The notes below the pieces were generated by a model that searched no databases, was not told the DNA's origin, and was given only the letters and a program-made list of their open reading frames with translations. The position numbers and the translations under genes are program-made. Positions 46,289-57,072 of a stretch of DNA of 64,000 nucleotides are shown piece by piece. The stretch covers positions 186,001 to 250,000 of the forward strand of contig JAWZYV010018267.1 of NCBI GenBank assembly GCA_038373885.1. The letters are read 5' to 3'. The DNA is from Cheiracanthium punctorium (lineage: Eukaryota; Arthropoda; Arachnida; Araneae; Cheiracanthiidae). How positions within the stretch are numbered: the stretch's first letter is position 1; every line of letters begins with the position of its first letter.

Positions 46289-46587
46289 TGAGACAGGAAA
46301 AACATAACAGATGGTAAAAATTCTATATATATATATTGGGGATACATTTCTACATCGCTTCTATACTAAGCCCAACAATGGATCTTTCATCTTTTCACTA
46401 ATTTCTTTAAACAGGCAATTCCTAGCACAGCATATGCCTATATGTTATGCTACATGCTCACACAGTGTCCTCTTTTGCATGTAGTGCCCGTTAAGAAGTA
46501 AAATCTACTCATTTTAGAATGATTAATCGCCCTAAATAAAAGGGATTCATAACAATAAAAATGTAAACCGCATTGATTGGTTAAGGG

Positions 46588-46767
46588 CATAAGTGCCAAG
46601 TATTACGGAATGTAATTAACCACTTTTTGTGAGCGGTAATTTTCTGTTTAAAATACAGCAAAAATTCTAAGTCGGAGGCGTGGTATTTACTATTTTGGAA
46701 AATTATTCAAAAAAATTATGGTTTGGAAAAAGTGGTTCATTATATTCCGTAATACTTGGCACCTATG
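46588..46767. mobile_element. Hairpin family C, copy C8, with target duplication
   Basis: A 180-bp copy with excellent ends: CATAAGTGCCAAGTATTACG, GAATGTAATTAACCACTTTT and the complement TTCATTATATTCCGTAATAC, TTGGCACCTATG. TTAAGGG at 46581-46587 is repeated at 46768-46774, a 7-bp duplication (8 if a terminal G is counted as target). Confidence 0.85.
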
Positions 46768-46774
46768 TTAAGGG

Positions 46775-47353
46775 TATTCAACATTGGCTCAAGTTATTCA
46801 AAATATAAACAAGTGATTGTAAAGTTAAGCATTTTGAGAAAATATATAAGTAAGATACGGAACTCGATATGAAAGCAATCGTTTGTAATTTTTTCGAAAT
46901 AATGTATGTCATCCAAACACGTCTATCTAATAAACATAATTATGACTTTCATGTGACCTATTCATGGCGTAAATTGTGATGCAGTCTGAAGTCCTCACAG
47001 CTTATTCTTTTTTTAGTTTTTAATTACATTTTGAAATGTGATGCTGATGCTGACTCCATTATTAAGACGATTCTCTCTGACATTGAACCACAATATTTAC
47101 TTTTCACCGTTATCATTTATTTCAGTTTGTTTTGCTATCTTGATGTGACTTCTGCGTCCATGAACAGTTAACTTTCTTTGCTTATTAATCTCTTTGAGTT
47201 CTTGAAACAGTACTTTAATGTCTTTTTTTTAGAAATTAGAAAAAATGACGAAATGCCACAATTTTGAAATGATGCACTATTAATAAAACTTTGCAAATTG
47301 GAAGTTCTTTCCAGTTCCTCATATCAATATGGTGAAATGGGAGTACTGCATTG
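46775..47353. other. Intergenic sequence
   Basis: Nothing coding recognised; parts look like a diverged copy of 42600-42990. Confidence 0.4.
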
Positions 47354-47723
47354 GAAGTACTACATTCAAGCTTACGTGTTTTTAAATTTTTTAATTAACG
47401 CCAACAAAAATATACAACAGCAACATAAATTGTAGCTTTAAACCGAGGCCACTAAATATAAAAGGAAAGTCGTTTTAAACAAAGGTTGAATTTTCCAAGT
47501 TAATTGAATAAATCCGTACTCATTGAAAAAAAAGCATAGAAGTACTACATTCAAGCTTACGTGTTTTTAAATTTTTTAATTAACGCCAACAAAAATATAC
47601 AACAGCAACATAAATTGTAGCTTTAAACCGAGGCCACTAAATATAAAAGGAAAGTCGTTTTAAACAAAGGTTGAATTTTCCAAGTTAATTGAATAAATCC
47701 GTACTCATTGAAAAAAAAGCATA
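47354..47723. repeat. Exact 185-bp tandem duplication
   Basis: 47354-47538 is repeated at 47539-47723 with no difference that I can find; identity runs on for about five more bases. The unit begins GAAGTACTACATTCAAGC and contains ACCGAGGCCACTAAATAT. Such identity in otherwise diverged DNA means a very recent duplication or an assembly artefact. Confidence 0.9.
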
Positions 47724-48373
47724 GAAGTTTGGAATCCCAGACAGTACAAAGAAGTACAAAACAAGGGTATAAAGTAACAGATCGAATTTTCATAGGTCGT
47801 CGTGGGATTTTTGGAAAGTTTTCTCCAGTCAAATGCAAGGTGACAGGATTTTATAACCTGTGATAGCATGTTCACTTAGGTTGGACAATTCATTCAAACA
47901 AACACGTTTCGAAATCAAAGCCTAAGACTACTCAGTTCATGCAACGCTTTGACAAAGCAAAGGCAGCTTGACAGTTCGACCAAGTATGAGTTAGATGAAC
48001 AGCATACTGCCTGTTTTTTCAGCGGGTGTTTAAATTTGAAAATTACATTTTCTGGTGGTGGAATTCCTGACTCTATATTTAGTTATTTTTCGTCTGTTGA
48101 CCGTGAATATAATCTTCGTAAGTGTGCGCAATAGCAGTGCAAGTAGTTATAGAAATAAGGGAATATCATCAAAATTTGTTCTCAAAGCTAAAAACATGAG
48201 CAGCACCATCGCAGCAACAACCCTGGTACAAGTTTCAAATCTCAACCTCCTGCAGTTGATTGATGAATTTTATAAAAAAAAATAAAGAACGAAATTCAAA
48301 ACATAATTTTTCTCTGCGTGATTCCATTAACTTTTTTCATTTGCTTGAAATATCTTGTAAATTACTTATTTTC
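47724..48373. other. Intergenic sequence
   Basis: Short frames only; nothing recognised. Confidence 0.5.
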
Positions 48374-48597
48374 AGTCGACCAGATTGCATGGTGGATAAC
48401 GTACACGGTTTCGGTTTCAACTCCCGGCGGTCAGGGTTCGATCCCCGAGTGGGACTGACTGTCATTGTGTCTGTCCCTTCATAGGAGGAGATGTTGGTCC
48501 ACCTACTAGGTACCCCCATAATAAAGAGACCAAGAACTGCAGCCTTAGTAGTGGCCAGTGTCTCTAAAGCAGATGTCAGCCATTGGAAAAAAAAATA
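48374..48597 (+). mobile_element. tRNA-derived SINE
   Basis: A GC-richer ~220-bp insert. The head, GATTGCATGGTGGATAACG, is an A-box-like region. GGTTCGATCCC at 48435-48445 matches the polymerase III B box GGTTCGANNCC exactly, inside CAGGGTTCGATCCCCGAGTG, which can form a T arm. A unique body follows (GGTCCACCTACTAGGTACCC, AGTAGTGGCCAGTGTCTC) and an A-rich tail at 48585-48597. The layout of tRNA head, body and A tail is that of a SINE copied by a LINE's machinery. No target-site duplication was identified. Confidence 0.7.
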
Positions 48598-48663
48598 TTA
48601 CTTATTTTCTTGTCTTTAATTGATGCATGATTTGTTCCATTTCAATCAGTTACAAAGCAAGTA

Positions 48664-49323
48664 CAAGGTGCGTTCGAAAAGTTCGGTGAATGACTCATTT
48701 TTTAAAAGCCGCACTATTTAGGATGTTGCGCTCACGCACATGCAGTGTAAGATAAGATAACTAATGCTTCCTAGCGATCAAATGGCGACCATTAAACAGA
48801 AGTTCGTGCTGCGATCAATTTGACTCAGTCAGAGTACAAAGGCGTGTCATTGCAAAATGCATCGAAGCCTGAACGTCAAGTTTTGCTTCAAATTAGGCGA
48901 AACGGCGACGGAGACACATGAACTGGTAATGAAAGTGTAAGGTATGGAAGCAGTGAGTAAAAGTTTGCTTTTGAGTTGAAACGGTTGAAGGCAAGCTACG
49001 TGAGCCAATTCTTGTTCATACTCCTAATCCTCGAGATCTGGTACTTGCAGACTTCTTGTTCACTTCTATACTAAGAACTCTTGAAAGGCTTACGCTTTGC
49101 TGACAACGTGTGACAGCGACAATAGATCCAACGACATGCGGTAAGGGTGAATTGAACGATTCCAAAAGAAGGATTTTCTGACACTTTCCAGCAGCTATAC
49201 GACGGACATCAAAAGTGGGTTGTAGCTAATGGTGATTACTTTGAAAGCCAGTAAAGGCATTTTGTTTGTAGCTCGTTTCCTTTATGTTGTTAGATCAATC
49301 AATGAAATTTTTGGACACATCTG
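48664..49323 (+). mobile_element. Mariner element, internally deleted
   Basis: Terminal repeats CAAGGTGCGTTCGAAAAGTT at 48664 and, inverted, CAGATGTGTCCAAAAATTTC at 49323, with TA directly outside both. About 660 bp remain of a typical ~1.3 kb element. The transposase remnant near the 3' end reads FQQLYDGHQKWVVANGDYFE on the plus strand at about 49188-49250, the characteristic mariner C-terminal motif. An upstream piece, NPRDLVLADFLF, corresponds to the PDLAP-D catalytic block; its Asp is present but the frames are broken. It cannot encode transposase. Confidence 0.8.
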
Positions 49324-49819
49324 TAGAATAGCAAGAGTCATCACTTTAATGGGCGAAATAGTTACAAGTTTCGAAATTCATCTCTCTAACATCCAAATGG
49401 GTAAAGGATTAGAAAAAGCCTATTATGCAATGTAAATTCGCTTCCTGTTATGCTGTCACAATTTTTTCAGTCTTCTGTCTAGTTTTCTTCACTATCTAGT
49501 TTTTGTCACTATTTATTTATTATTTTTTATAAGATTTACAAATGTGTGTTCAGAATTTGCACTTTTCCTTAATTTGTTAACCTTAAAACAACCAGGTTTC
49601 CTTATTAATATACTTTTTTGACTGTAAATAAACAACTTTTAACACGCGTTTAAGCAACTTGTAGATAAATGAATCTTAGTAAGTAACTCTCAAACGTCAT
49701 TTCTAACATAAAACTGAAAAGTCCTTTAAGAATTCCCTGTAGCTGTGCCCGGACAATGTGGCATGCGTAGGTTTCCTTGAGTAACGTTCGTTTAGGCATA
49801 TTTTAAACGTAATTGCCTC
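49324..49819. other. Intergenic sequence
   Basis: Nothing recognised. Confidence 0.5.
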
Positions 49820-49980
49820 CTCCAGTGTGGCTCAGATTTTGCTCACAGCCTCTCTCCCTCAAAGAATCATGTGACCTGGGGGTTGACATTATTTATGGAT
49901 AACTCGGACTAAAATTGTCACATCGGCTTGATCGCATGACTTTTCGGGTGCAAAGGGGTGTGGCCAAAATATCAGCACCG
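49820..49980. mobile_element. Hairpin family E, copy E1
   Basis: The left arm, CTCTCTCCCTCAAAGAATCATGTGAC (about 49851-49876, read in parts), pairs with the right arm GCATGACTTTTCGGGTGCAA, AGGGGTGTGG, CCAAAATATCAGCACCG. Copy E2 at 52797-52976 shares ATCATGTGAC / GTCATGTGAC and CAAAATATCAGCACCG. Confidence 0.6.
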
Positions 49981-50206
49981 TAGTAGCCAGTGTATGTCGT
50001 CAACTACTATCCGCCGGACAAGAAGTTGGTAGACAGTCAAGCTCCCCCAACCCACTTTATCGCGATACATAATGACTTCTTCCGAGTCATTAGTAGTAGC
50101 CAGTGTATGTCGTCAACTACTATCCGCCGGACAAGAAGTTGGTAGACAGTCAAGCTCCCCCGCACCCACTTTATCGCGATACATAATGACTTCTTCCGAG
50201 TCTACG
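49981..50206. repeat. ~113-bp tandem duplication
   Basis: TAGTAGCCAGTGTATGTCGT ... CTTCTTCCGAGTC occurs at 49981 and again at 50094, nearly identical; the only difference noted is CCCCCAACCC against CCCCCGCACCC. It lies between hairpin E1 and the Tc1-like element. It is slightly older than the 185-bp duplication, judged by that change. Confidence 0.85.
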
Positions 50207-50440
50207 TTTGCCATATACACAGCTCAAAACAATTAAAGGATATTGCGGTTTTAGGTGGATCTTGTGGCTGGGAAACTTTTTAGCTGTTTGATACATGGTC
50301 GACAGATGTAGTAGGTTATATGAGAATAAATTACAGATGTTTGGCAGAAAAAAAATGCATTTTATTGCAAATTTGTCTAGAAAAGGGAAAAAACACAATT
50401 TGTGCATATGAGAAAAAAAGAATAAGAAAAGGTGTTTTCT

Positions 50441-52336
50441 TCAAAGGAAATCATTTTCAGTAGGGGTATGGTTTCCACGGACGGCCAGCAACGTTGAACA
50501 CCTTTGAGACATGGAGTCAATGAGGCTATTAATCACGAGTTGGGGTATTTTGTCCCCCTCTTCCAGAAGAGCTCTTTCCAGTTCTTGGAGAGTTTGTGGG
50601 GGTGGTTGGCGGCCAGCAACTGGGCTTCCTAGAGCGTCCCAAACGTACTCTATTGGAATCATGTCTGGAGACCACGCTGGCCATTCCATTCGTACGATTT
50701 CTTACTCGAAAAGGAAAACCACCACCAGGTTAGCAGGATGTGGCCTGCAGTTATCGTCCATTAAAATGAAGTCATCTCCGATTGCTTCAGCGTAAGAGAC
50801 TACATTAGGTCTGAGGATCTCATCCCTAGATTGGCGACCAGTCAGAGGTCCATCTCGTATGATGTAGAGGTCTGTGCCCCCGTCGATGGAGATGCCACCA
50901 TACACCAACACTCCCCCATCGCCAAAGCTGACACTTTCGTGCACGAACGCGGGATTATTCCTACTGCCACGGTCCCTCCAGATGAAAATACCCTTATTAT
51001 CAGATGAACTGAAAAACGGGACTCGTCAGAAATAAGAACATTGCTCTATTCATTTCTCCTCCAGTTCACATGCTCTGTTGCCCACTCCCTGCGGTCACGA
51101 CGATGCCTTGATGTTAGTCTAACACAGTGGTTCCCAACCTTTTTTCAATCGCGACCCCCCCCCCCAATCTGCCAAGTTTGACCAATAAAAAAAATTTAAT
51201 AATGAAAAAATACATCTTGAGATTTAAAAGTGACATCTTTTTAGTACGTACTGATTTTTAATAGGATGATTGAGGCTGAATTTGACTGACAAGTTTGGCT
51301 ATTATTGGCTGAATATTGGCCAGTCAACCGCATGTCATCTTAGACATCTAATTTATTACTGGCTTTTGTCTTCTACAAAAGAGTTGAAAATCCAACTTCA
51401 TGCAGATAAGTATAGATGCAAATGGCGTTAACATTTGACACGAAAAATTATCGGATATGAGCAACGCACAGCACACCAAAATTGAGTTAACGGTTTTTCT
51501 TGGTATAAATCACTTGCGGAGGAGTCATTTTGTAAATTCAAAAATTCACCCTGCACTTCATCAGAAGGATCGGCGACATCTAAAGATGTGTGAAATGGAT
51601 TTCGCACGATTCAGATTGAAGGGCTTCAAGCTGGCTACTAATTACCCCCTTTAAATTAATTGCAATTCCTATTTCTGATTCTTCTGTCTTAATGCATGGG
51701 TTCTCAAGGTTTAGTTAACACTCCTAGATTGACCGACGTCAGTTTTTGTAGCTTTGATACAAAGCCCTCATGAGAATAAGGATTTTTTCTTTCCAAAGGA
51801 AAAGGGAGAAATGATGTCTCATGGCAAAGAAACGTGAAAATAGTTTACTATTAATTTCCTACAAAAGCGGTCTGCGGCGACCCCCGAAAAAAGGCATGGC
51901 GACCCCCCGGTTGGGAACCACTGGTCTAACACATACCATCGGTCGGTGAGCCTACAGACCTACACCATGGAGCCGGTTTCGGACAATCTGAGTTGAAACC
52001 GTGGTGCCAGTAGCCGAGCGAAGGTGTTGTTGGAGAAGAGTAGCGTTCATATTCCGGTGTCTCCGAGCCGTTAACACTAAATATCGATCTTCATTGGGCG
52101 TAATTGCCCATCTACGACCTTGCCCTGGTCTTCGGCCTGCACTTCCAGTCGCCAGACACCGGTTCCAGATCCTGGAAATCACACTTTCTGACACTCCAAT
52201 GGCTTGCGCTACTTCGGCTTGGGTTTGGCCCCCTTCTTACCTACCGACAACTCTCCAAGCTTCTGAATCGGTTAAATGACTTCGCTATGACAACGTACTC
52301 ATCGAAACAAGGAGTCACTGAATGCCGATCATCCAT
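50441..52336 (-). pseudogene. Tc1-like transposase, broken
   Basis: Reading leftward from ATG at 52336: MDDRHSVTP..., then a stop and frame changes in the N-terminal helix-turn-helix region. Next comes an open piece, MSESVISRIWNRCLATGSAG to VSTQIVRNRLHGVGL (52194-51952), which is the DNA-binding half with the GRRPGQGRRW linker. The hAT insert interrupts at 51924-51124. The catalytic part follows: SDESRFS near 51020 (first Asp), DDNCRPHPANL (second Asp) and SPDMIPIEYVWDAL (the Glu), so the DD34E triad is intact. A TAA at 50702-50704 falls between the second Asp and the Glu, where related proteins have Glu. The C-terminus TLLAVRGNHTPTENDFL ends at 50441. The stop, frameshifts and insertion make it inactive; normally the enzyme cuts and re-inserts the element at TA. 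Confidence 0.9.
51125..51923. mobile_element. Non-autonomous hAT element inside the Tc1-like element
   Basis: Perfect 15-bp terminal repeats CAGTGGTTCCCAACC / GGTTGGGAACCACTG, and an exact 8-bp target duplication GTCTAACA at 51117-51124 and 51924-51931. Subterminal TCGCGACCCCCC on the left is mirrored by GGTCGCC and GGGGGTCGCC on the right. The 799-bp interior has only a 65-codon frame without hAT transposase motifs. The ends are of the widespread CAGTGGTTC type found in animal hAT elements. Confidence 0.93.
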
Positions 52337-52685
52337 GTCTTCATTGTCTTTTATTCAGTTGAAAGTCCAATTTCATTCGCTGCCGCTGAAGCGACGTTAG
52401 TGACGTCGAACTCAAAATTAGCATACTCCACAGTTTGAAAATCAGAAAAATTTGCATTTGTGATTCTCTTCTTCCATTTTCGTCAAAAAAAAAATCGCTT
52501 ATATCTTTATTTTATATAAAACTTACAATATCCTTCAATTGTTTTGAGCAGTGTATAATACTATTCTCTGTTTTGTTCCATGTGGTTTTCCAGTAAACTA
52601 CTCTGCTGTTCGTGGCACTAGTTTTTGGCGATAAAATTTAGCATTAAGTAGCGACGTTTCCTTTGTATATACTTTGATCTGCTAT

Positions 52686-53071
52686 CACAGTTGCCAAACA
52701 ACCTTTGCGGAATATAATTAACTACTTTCTATAAACAGAAACTTTCAACCTAGAATATAGGAAACAATTTTCGCTAAACGTGTAGCCTGGCGCGTATGAC
52801 AAGAAAGACAGACTGGGGTGTTGATATTTGTATCACGTCCTTTTGCCCTCGAAGAGTCATGTGACTTAGGTGTGGCTATTTTGGTTCTAGGTGGCCACAT
52901 CGAAAGCGCTCCACGATTCTTCTAGGGCAAAAGAGTGTGATCAAAATATCAGCACCGCTGCCTGTCTTTCCCGTCGGCCACAGTAGCCTGGTTACTATCT
53001 TCAAACTACAGTTATAGAATATACAATTTTCGAAAAGGGATTAAATTTTTCAGTAATAGTTAGAAGCTGGG
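52686..53071. mobile_element. Hairpin family C, copy C9, interrupted by E2
   Basis: The left arm, CAGTTGCCAAACAACCTTTG, CGGAATATAATTAACTACTT, is a clear family C end. A diverged right arm (TCGAAAAGGGATTAAATTTT, TCAGTAATAGTTAGAAGCTGG) lies ~340 bp away, with hairpin E2 between the two. Confidence 0.55.
52797..52976. mobile_element. Hairpin family E, copy E2
   Basis: AAGAAAGACAGACTGGGGTG, TTGATATTTGTATCACGTCC, TTTTGCCCTCGAAGAGTCAT pairs with ATTCTTCTAGGGCAAAAGAG, TGTGATCAAAATATCAGCAC, CGCTGCCTGTCTTTC. It is a ~180-bp palindrome with arms of ~70 bp and no frame. Confidence 0.75.
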
Positions 53072-54513
53072 TGTATCCACTGAAGTGTGTATGCCAGCGA
53101 AATTTCTTGCGAGCAAATATAGCCATGGGCGGCATCATTTTGATTCTTGGAGAGCCCATTTTGGGTTAAGTGTCGACAGTTCACCGACATCAACATCTAG
53201 AAATTTCGTGAAAAAACAGAAGAAAAAACACGGTGGAAGTTAATAAACTGCTCTCAAGCATCGTTTGCACTAAGTTTAAACGGAAAAAAACTTTTATGAA
53301 TTCCCTAGGAGCACTGACGTTCCCTGATGTGCACTGACATTAGACTATTTTTCTGATTTAGAATAGCAATTTAAATTGAATTTTAAATTCAGTTATCATT
53401 ACATACATGCATTTAACGTATTTAATAATGATTATTATTAAAATATATAGTTTATAATAAAATTTTATTTTTACTTTTAGCGTTACAAAATATTTTGTTG
53501 CTTCAATAAATCAAGCAGAAAATTGATTTTATGTCCTGATTGGTATACTTACACCTAAAGTCTCTACTGTAATTCAGTTCATTTTAATCATTTTGAATGT
53601 GTGATATCTGAAATCTTTTTTCTAAAGAGGTAGAGTGTAATAAGTGGAACGGTCTAGAACTTTGTGAATTAATAATATACTTCGCATAGGTTACTTGTAA
53701 GAAAACATTTAATATTATTGTTTATTTCTTTAATATTTCGATACCTTTTTTTATGTTTTGTGAAAAGAAAACGCCCAACAAGGAGAATATTAAGCCACTA
53801 TAAATTCATTGTACGAAAAACAATAGCGAAATCCGAAAAATAATGTTTTCTTTCGACAAGAGAAAATGATTTATATTTACGACAGTTTCTGAGTTTCTGT
53901 GTGGCAATGGTGGCTCATAGAGATGAGATAGAAACTATAAACATTCCACACGTGACTTACAAGGAAAATACGTTTAAGAATAGAGAAAGGAAGGATTTTG
54001 AAGAATATTGTAATAATGCAGAGAATACTTTTCTTGTTATGTTTTCTTGCGGTCATATGTGCGAGTTTCTTATTAAATTTTTTGCGTAAGTGTTTGATAG
54101 ATATTTTCGATATCTAGATCAGAGAAATCAAATTCGGAAACACAAAGAAACCACATGTAGAATAAAGCATAAGAACACATCATAATTTGTATATAAATTA
54201 ATATTTTGAATCTGTAAATTCGTAATTTAGAATTAATAATCTGACTGGCCGATTACTTGAAACGATTACCAAGCCTAAACACTACACAGTATACATCGTT
54301 AAAAATTAATTAAATTAAAAACTGCTTAAAATATTTAAATATATTTAAACGCATATTGATCACTAGGCGTATATGCCCACTGTGCACTGAACGACTTGAA
54401 TCTCATCCCTTAACTGTTAGCCTAAGCAGTTGTGAAAGCAGATAGTTCACAATTTCATCATACACTATTTTTTAATTCAACATAATCTTGAATGCCGTAC
54501 TTTTAACACAATA
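53072..54513. other. Intergenic sequence
   Basis: A 62-codon frame at 53901-54089 begins MAMVAHRDEIETINIPHVTY. It is less biased in composition than its neighbours, but I do not recognise it and see no splice or repeat context, so I do not call it a gene. Confidence 0.45.
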
Positions 54514-54521
54514 CTTTAAAG

Positions 54522-55076
54522 CAGTGGTTCCCAACGGTGGTCCACGGACCACTGTTGGTCCTTGAACAAGTTCGAAGTGGGGCGAAGTGTTTAAAAAATA
54601 ATTGTGTCTTCACAACTTCATGGCGTAAAAGCCTAATTGTAAGGCATAAAGCTTAAGTTAAAAATTAATGCTTCAAAATCCTTGCAAAATAGGGAAGAAT
54701 CTAAGAATCCCACAGCTAGTCAAAAAAGCGCGTGCTAATAAATCGCATTAACGCCGGAAAGGCAGATGTAGAATGCGTAACACTTTCATTTTTCAAAAAT
54801 TTTCAAAACACACATTTTTCAAAAAAATGCGCACACATTTTTCAAAAAATAATGTATACATATCTATTTTATTTAACAATCTTTTTCAATTTTTTATTTT
54901 ATCATTACATTTTGTGCATACGTTTTGCTTTTCTTTATTCTTTTTCTTTAGATTTCTAGTGATGTTAGATTTCATTTCCCCCAAACTCTCCCCCGGAAAG
55001 AATTCTTTTAAGTGGTTGGTGGATAACTTTGAAGTGGAAAAGTGGTTCGCGGGTTAAGTTGATTTGGGAACAACTG
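54522..55076. mobile_element. Non-autonomous hAT element with 8-bp target duplication
   Basis: Left end CAGTGGTTCCCAA, right end TTGGGAACAACTG (12 of 13 inverted). CTTTAAAG at 54514-54521 and 55077-55084 is an exact duplication, itself palindromic. Next to the left end GTGGTCCACGGACCAC forms a hairpin with two 7-bp arms. The interior is AT-rich and non-coding. The ends are close to those of the hAT element at 51125, so both could answer to one transposase. Confidence 0.92.
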
Positions 55077-55289
55077 CTTTAAAGTAATGAAAAATGTCTT
55101 ATATATTCATAAGCTTATACCAAATGTTCATGTCACACACTTCCTTAAAATTACTCTTCAAAATAAGTACATATTACTTCTGTTTAGCAGTTCCGTTTCA
55201 AAGGGAAAAAAAAGTGTTTGCGTGTAATTTTTACGCGCGATTGAAGTAAAACTTCTTTGACGTTGGATTCAGTTACAGCAAGATTCATT

Positions 55290-57072
55290 TTCTTTGTGGT
55301 GTTCATCCCCATGTTCTTAAACCGTTGTTCCATCTGGAGGTTGGGTTAGAATCCAGGGAGTGCCCATGTATTATCCTTTAACTGTGTTCTTAAATCGTTT
55401 GCAGCCGGGGTTTGTTTCTTTGTGGTGTTCCATACCTGTGTTCTTAAACCGTTGTTCCGTCTGGAAATTGGGTTAGAATCCAGGAAGTGTCCATGTTGTA
55501 GTATTATTCTTTAACTGTTTTCTTATGCCATTGTTCCGTCTGGAGGTTGGGTTTGAATGGGGGGAATGCCCATAGTCTAGTATTATAATTTAACTGTGTT
55601 CTTTAACTGATGTTTTCCTCTGTTGGGTTCGAATGCAGGTAGTGTACATTTTTTTGTGTGTTTTTCTATCACAGTGTTCTTAAGCGTTGATTTCGTCGTT
55701 TGGTAGGTTTCAAATTATTATTCTGCATCCGTGTTTTTAACCTGCAGGTTCTGTTTATTGTTTAGCATTGATTGCATCCAGGGTCCGTTACTTTGTGGTG
55801 TTCCATCCCCGTGTTAAACCGCCTCCGTCTTGAGGTTGGGTTAGAATCCACGGAGTGTCCATTTGTTATTCTTTTATTCTGTTCTTAAACCGTTTGCAGC
55901 CAGTGTTTGCTCCTTTGTGGCGTTACGTACCCGTGTTCTTAAACCGTTATTCCGTCTGGATGTCGGGGTAGCATAAAGGGGACCACACGTCTTCGAAATT
56001 CGAGGACAGTTCCCAAATATAGATTTATTTTTTACTTTGTCCCTAAAAATACCTTGACTTCTTGGTGACGCGAAAAGTCCCCAAATTTAAAGATTTGTAC
56101 TTTTTTCCCCTGAAAGTTTCCGTTTAGTTTATTTCTTTCAGAAAAAATTGAAGAAATAAGAAAAATAAAACAACTGAAAGCGCCTTCTACTCAGAGAAAC
56201 AATGAAATTCGATTTCTGAAAACGTTTGTTGTCATTGTATGCGTAGCGTGTACAGACATTCAATAAAGTATTCGACTACGAGTCAAATTTCCCATTTCAG
56301 TTTTGTTAATGATTAATCACTTTTCAGGAACAACCATGCTTTAAATATGAAATAAGTACGAAATTTTTCTTGCACTCGAGTACTTTTTTTAGAGGGTGTA
56401 TAAGGTTTCATGAAAAATGATCATAAAACGAGCCAAAGTAAAAAGCAATGTCTTCTGAAAAATACAATTACTATGCCAAGTATTAAATTATGAATAAATC
56501 GTAATATTTCAACATGGTTTGCCTTTCATATTTCTGGTTTGAATAAATATTTATAAATACTTCCTTTAATTTATTAGAAATAAGAATACACAATTGATAT
56601 AAAGAGCTATTAGCATGGTAATATGTTGTGTCCTCGAATAAGTCCCCAAAGATATTTTCTAGTGTCCCCAAGTTTTCCTGGGATTCCAGGACAATGCTTG
56701 ATTTGTCCCCAAAATACTGTTTAGAAATATGGTCACCTTAGGTTAGCATCCAGGAAGTGCCCGTGTTGAACTATTCTTCTTTCACTGTTTTCTTAAAACG
56801 TTTTTTCGTAGGATTTGAATCGAGAGAATCTCTATGTTGTGGTATTTTTCTTTAACTGTGTTCCTAAACTGGTGTTTTCTTCTGTTAGTTGGTATCGAAT
56901 GCACATAGGGTCTATTATTGCCTTTTTCTATGGCAGTGTTCTTAAACCTTTGTTTTCGTCTGCTAGTTTGGCTCGATTGCAGGTTCCATTTCTTCATGTT
57001 TTTCTATCACCGTGTTCTTAAACCGTAGCCTGCTGGTTGGGTTCGATCGTAGGCAGCTTCCGCTTTTCCAAA
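55290..57072 (+). repeat. Degenerate tandem array with B-box-like motif in each unit
   Basis: About a dozen units of 60-90 bp, plus a ~125-bp higher-order form. The core is GTGTTCTTAAACCGTTGTTC, CGTCTGGAGGTTGGGTTAGA, ATCCAGGAAGTGTCCATGTT. The GGTTNGAATCC part varies as GGTTCGAATGC, GGTTCGATCG, GGCTCGATTGC and GGTTTGAATG, close to the polymerase III B box GGTTCGANTCC. CTGGA and TCCAG can pair around it. No unit folds into a full tRNA by eye. The array is broken at 55975-56740 by another element. Confidence 0.75.
55975..56740. mobile_element. hAT-like element inserted in the tandem array
   Basis: Ends AAAGGGGACCACACG on the left and TAAGGTGACCATATTTC (inverted) on the right share AAGGNGACCA. 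Subterminal GGACAGTTCCC and TTGTCCCCAA motifs repeat toward the middle. Left flank GGTAGCAT and right flank GTTAGCAT agree at 7 of 8, a likely 8-bp duplication within a GGGTTAGAATCC-type array unit. It has no coding capacity. Confidence 0.65.

Larger units (their letters stand above)
50218..52553 (-). mobile_element. Tc1-like transposon split by a hAT element
   Basis: Terminal repeats CACAGCTCAAAACAATTAAA, GGATATTG at 50218 and, inverted, CACTGCTCAAAACAATTGAA, GGATATTG at 52553 match at about 26 of 28 positions. Flanking TA dinucleotides lie at 50216-50217 and 52554-52555. Removing the 807-bp insert (799-bp hAT plus one 8-bp duplication) leaves 1529 bp, the normal length for a Tc1 element. 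The full structure is therefore present although the gene is broken. Confidence 0.92.

Noticed and set aside
48374..48450. Functional tRNA gene at the SINE head
   Set aside because: The B box is good but the acceptor and anticodon stems do not pair as in a tRNA, and the A-tailed body shows it is a SINE.
51457..51654. 65-codon frame within the hAT element as a possible transposase fragment
   Set aside because: No hAT dimerisation or catalytic motif is visible, and its length is expected by chance.
53901..54089. 62-codon frame that looks less AT-biased
   Set aside because: No homologue recognised, no splice sites of note, and no conservation evidence available from one sequence.
55290..57072. 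CRISPR array or tandem tRNA cluster
   Set aside because: Units are degenerate with no constant spacer length, the context is eukaryotic, and no unit folds as a complete tRNA.
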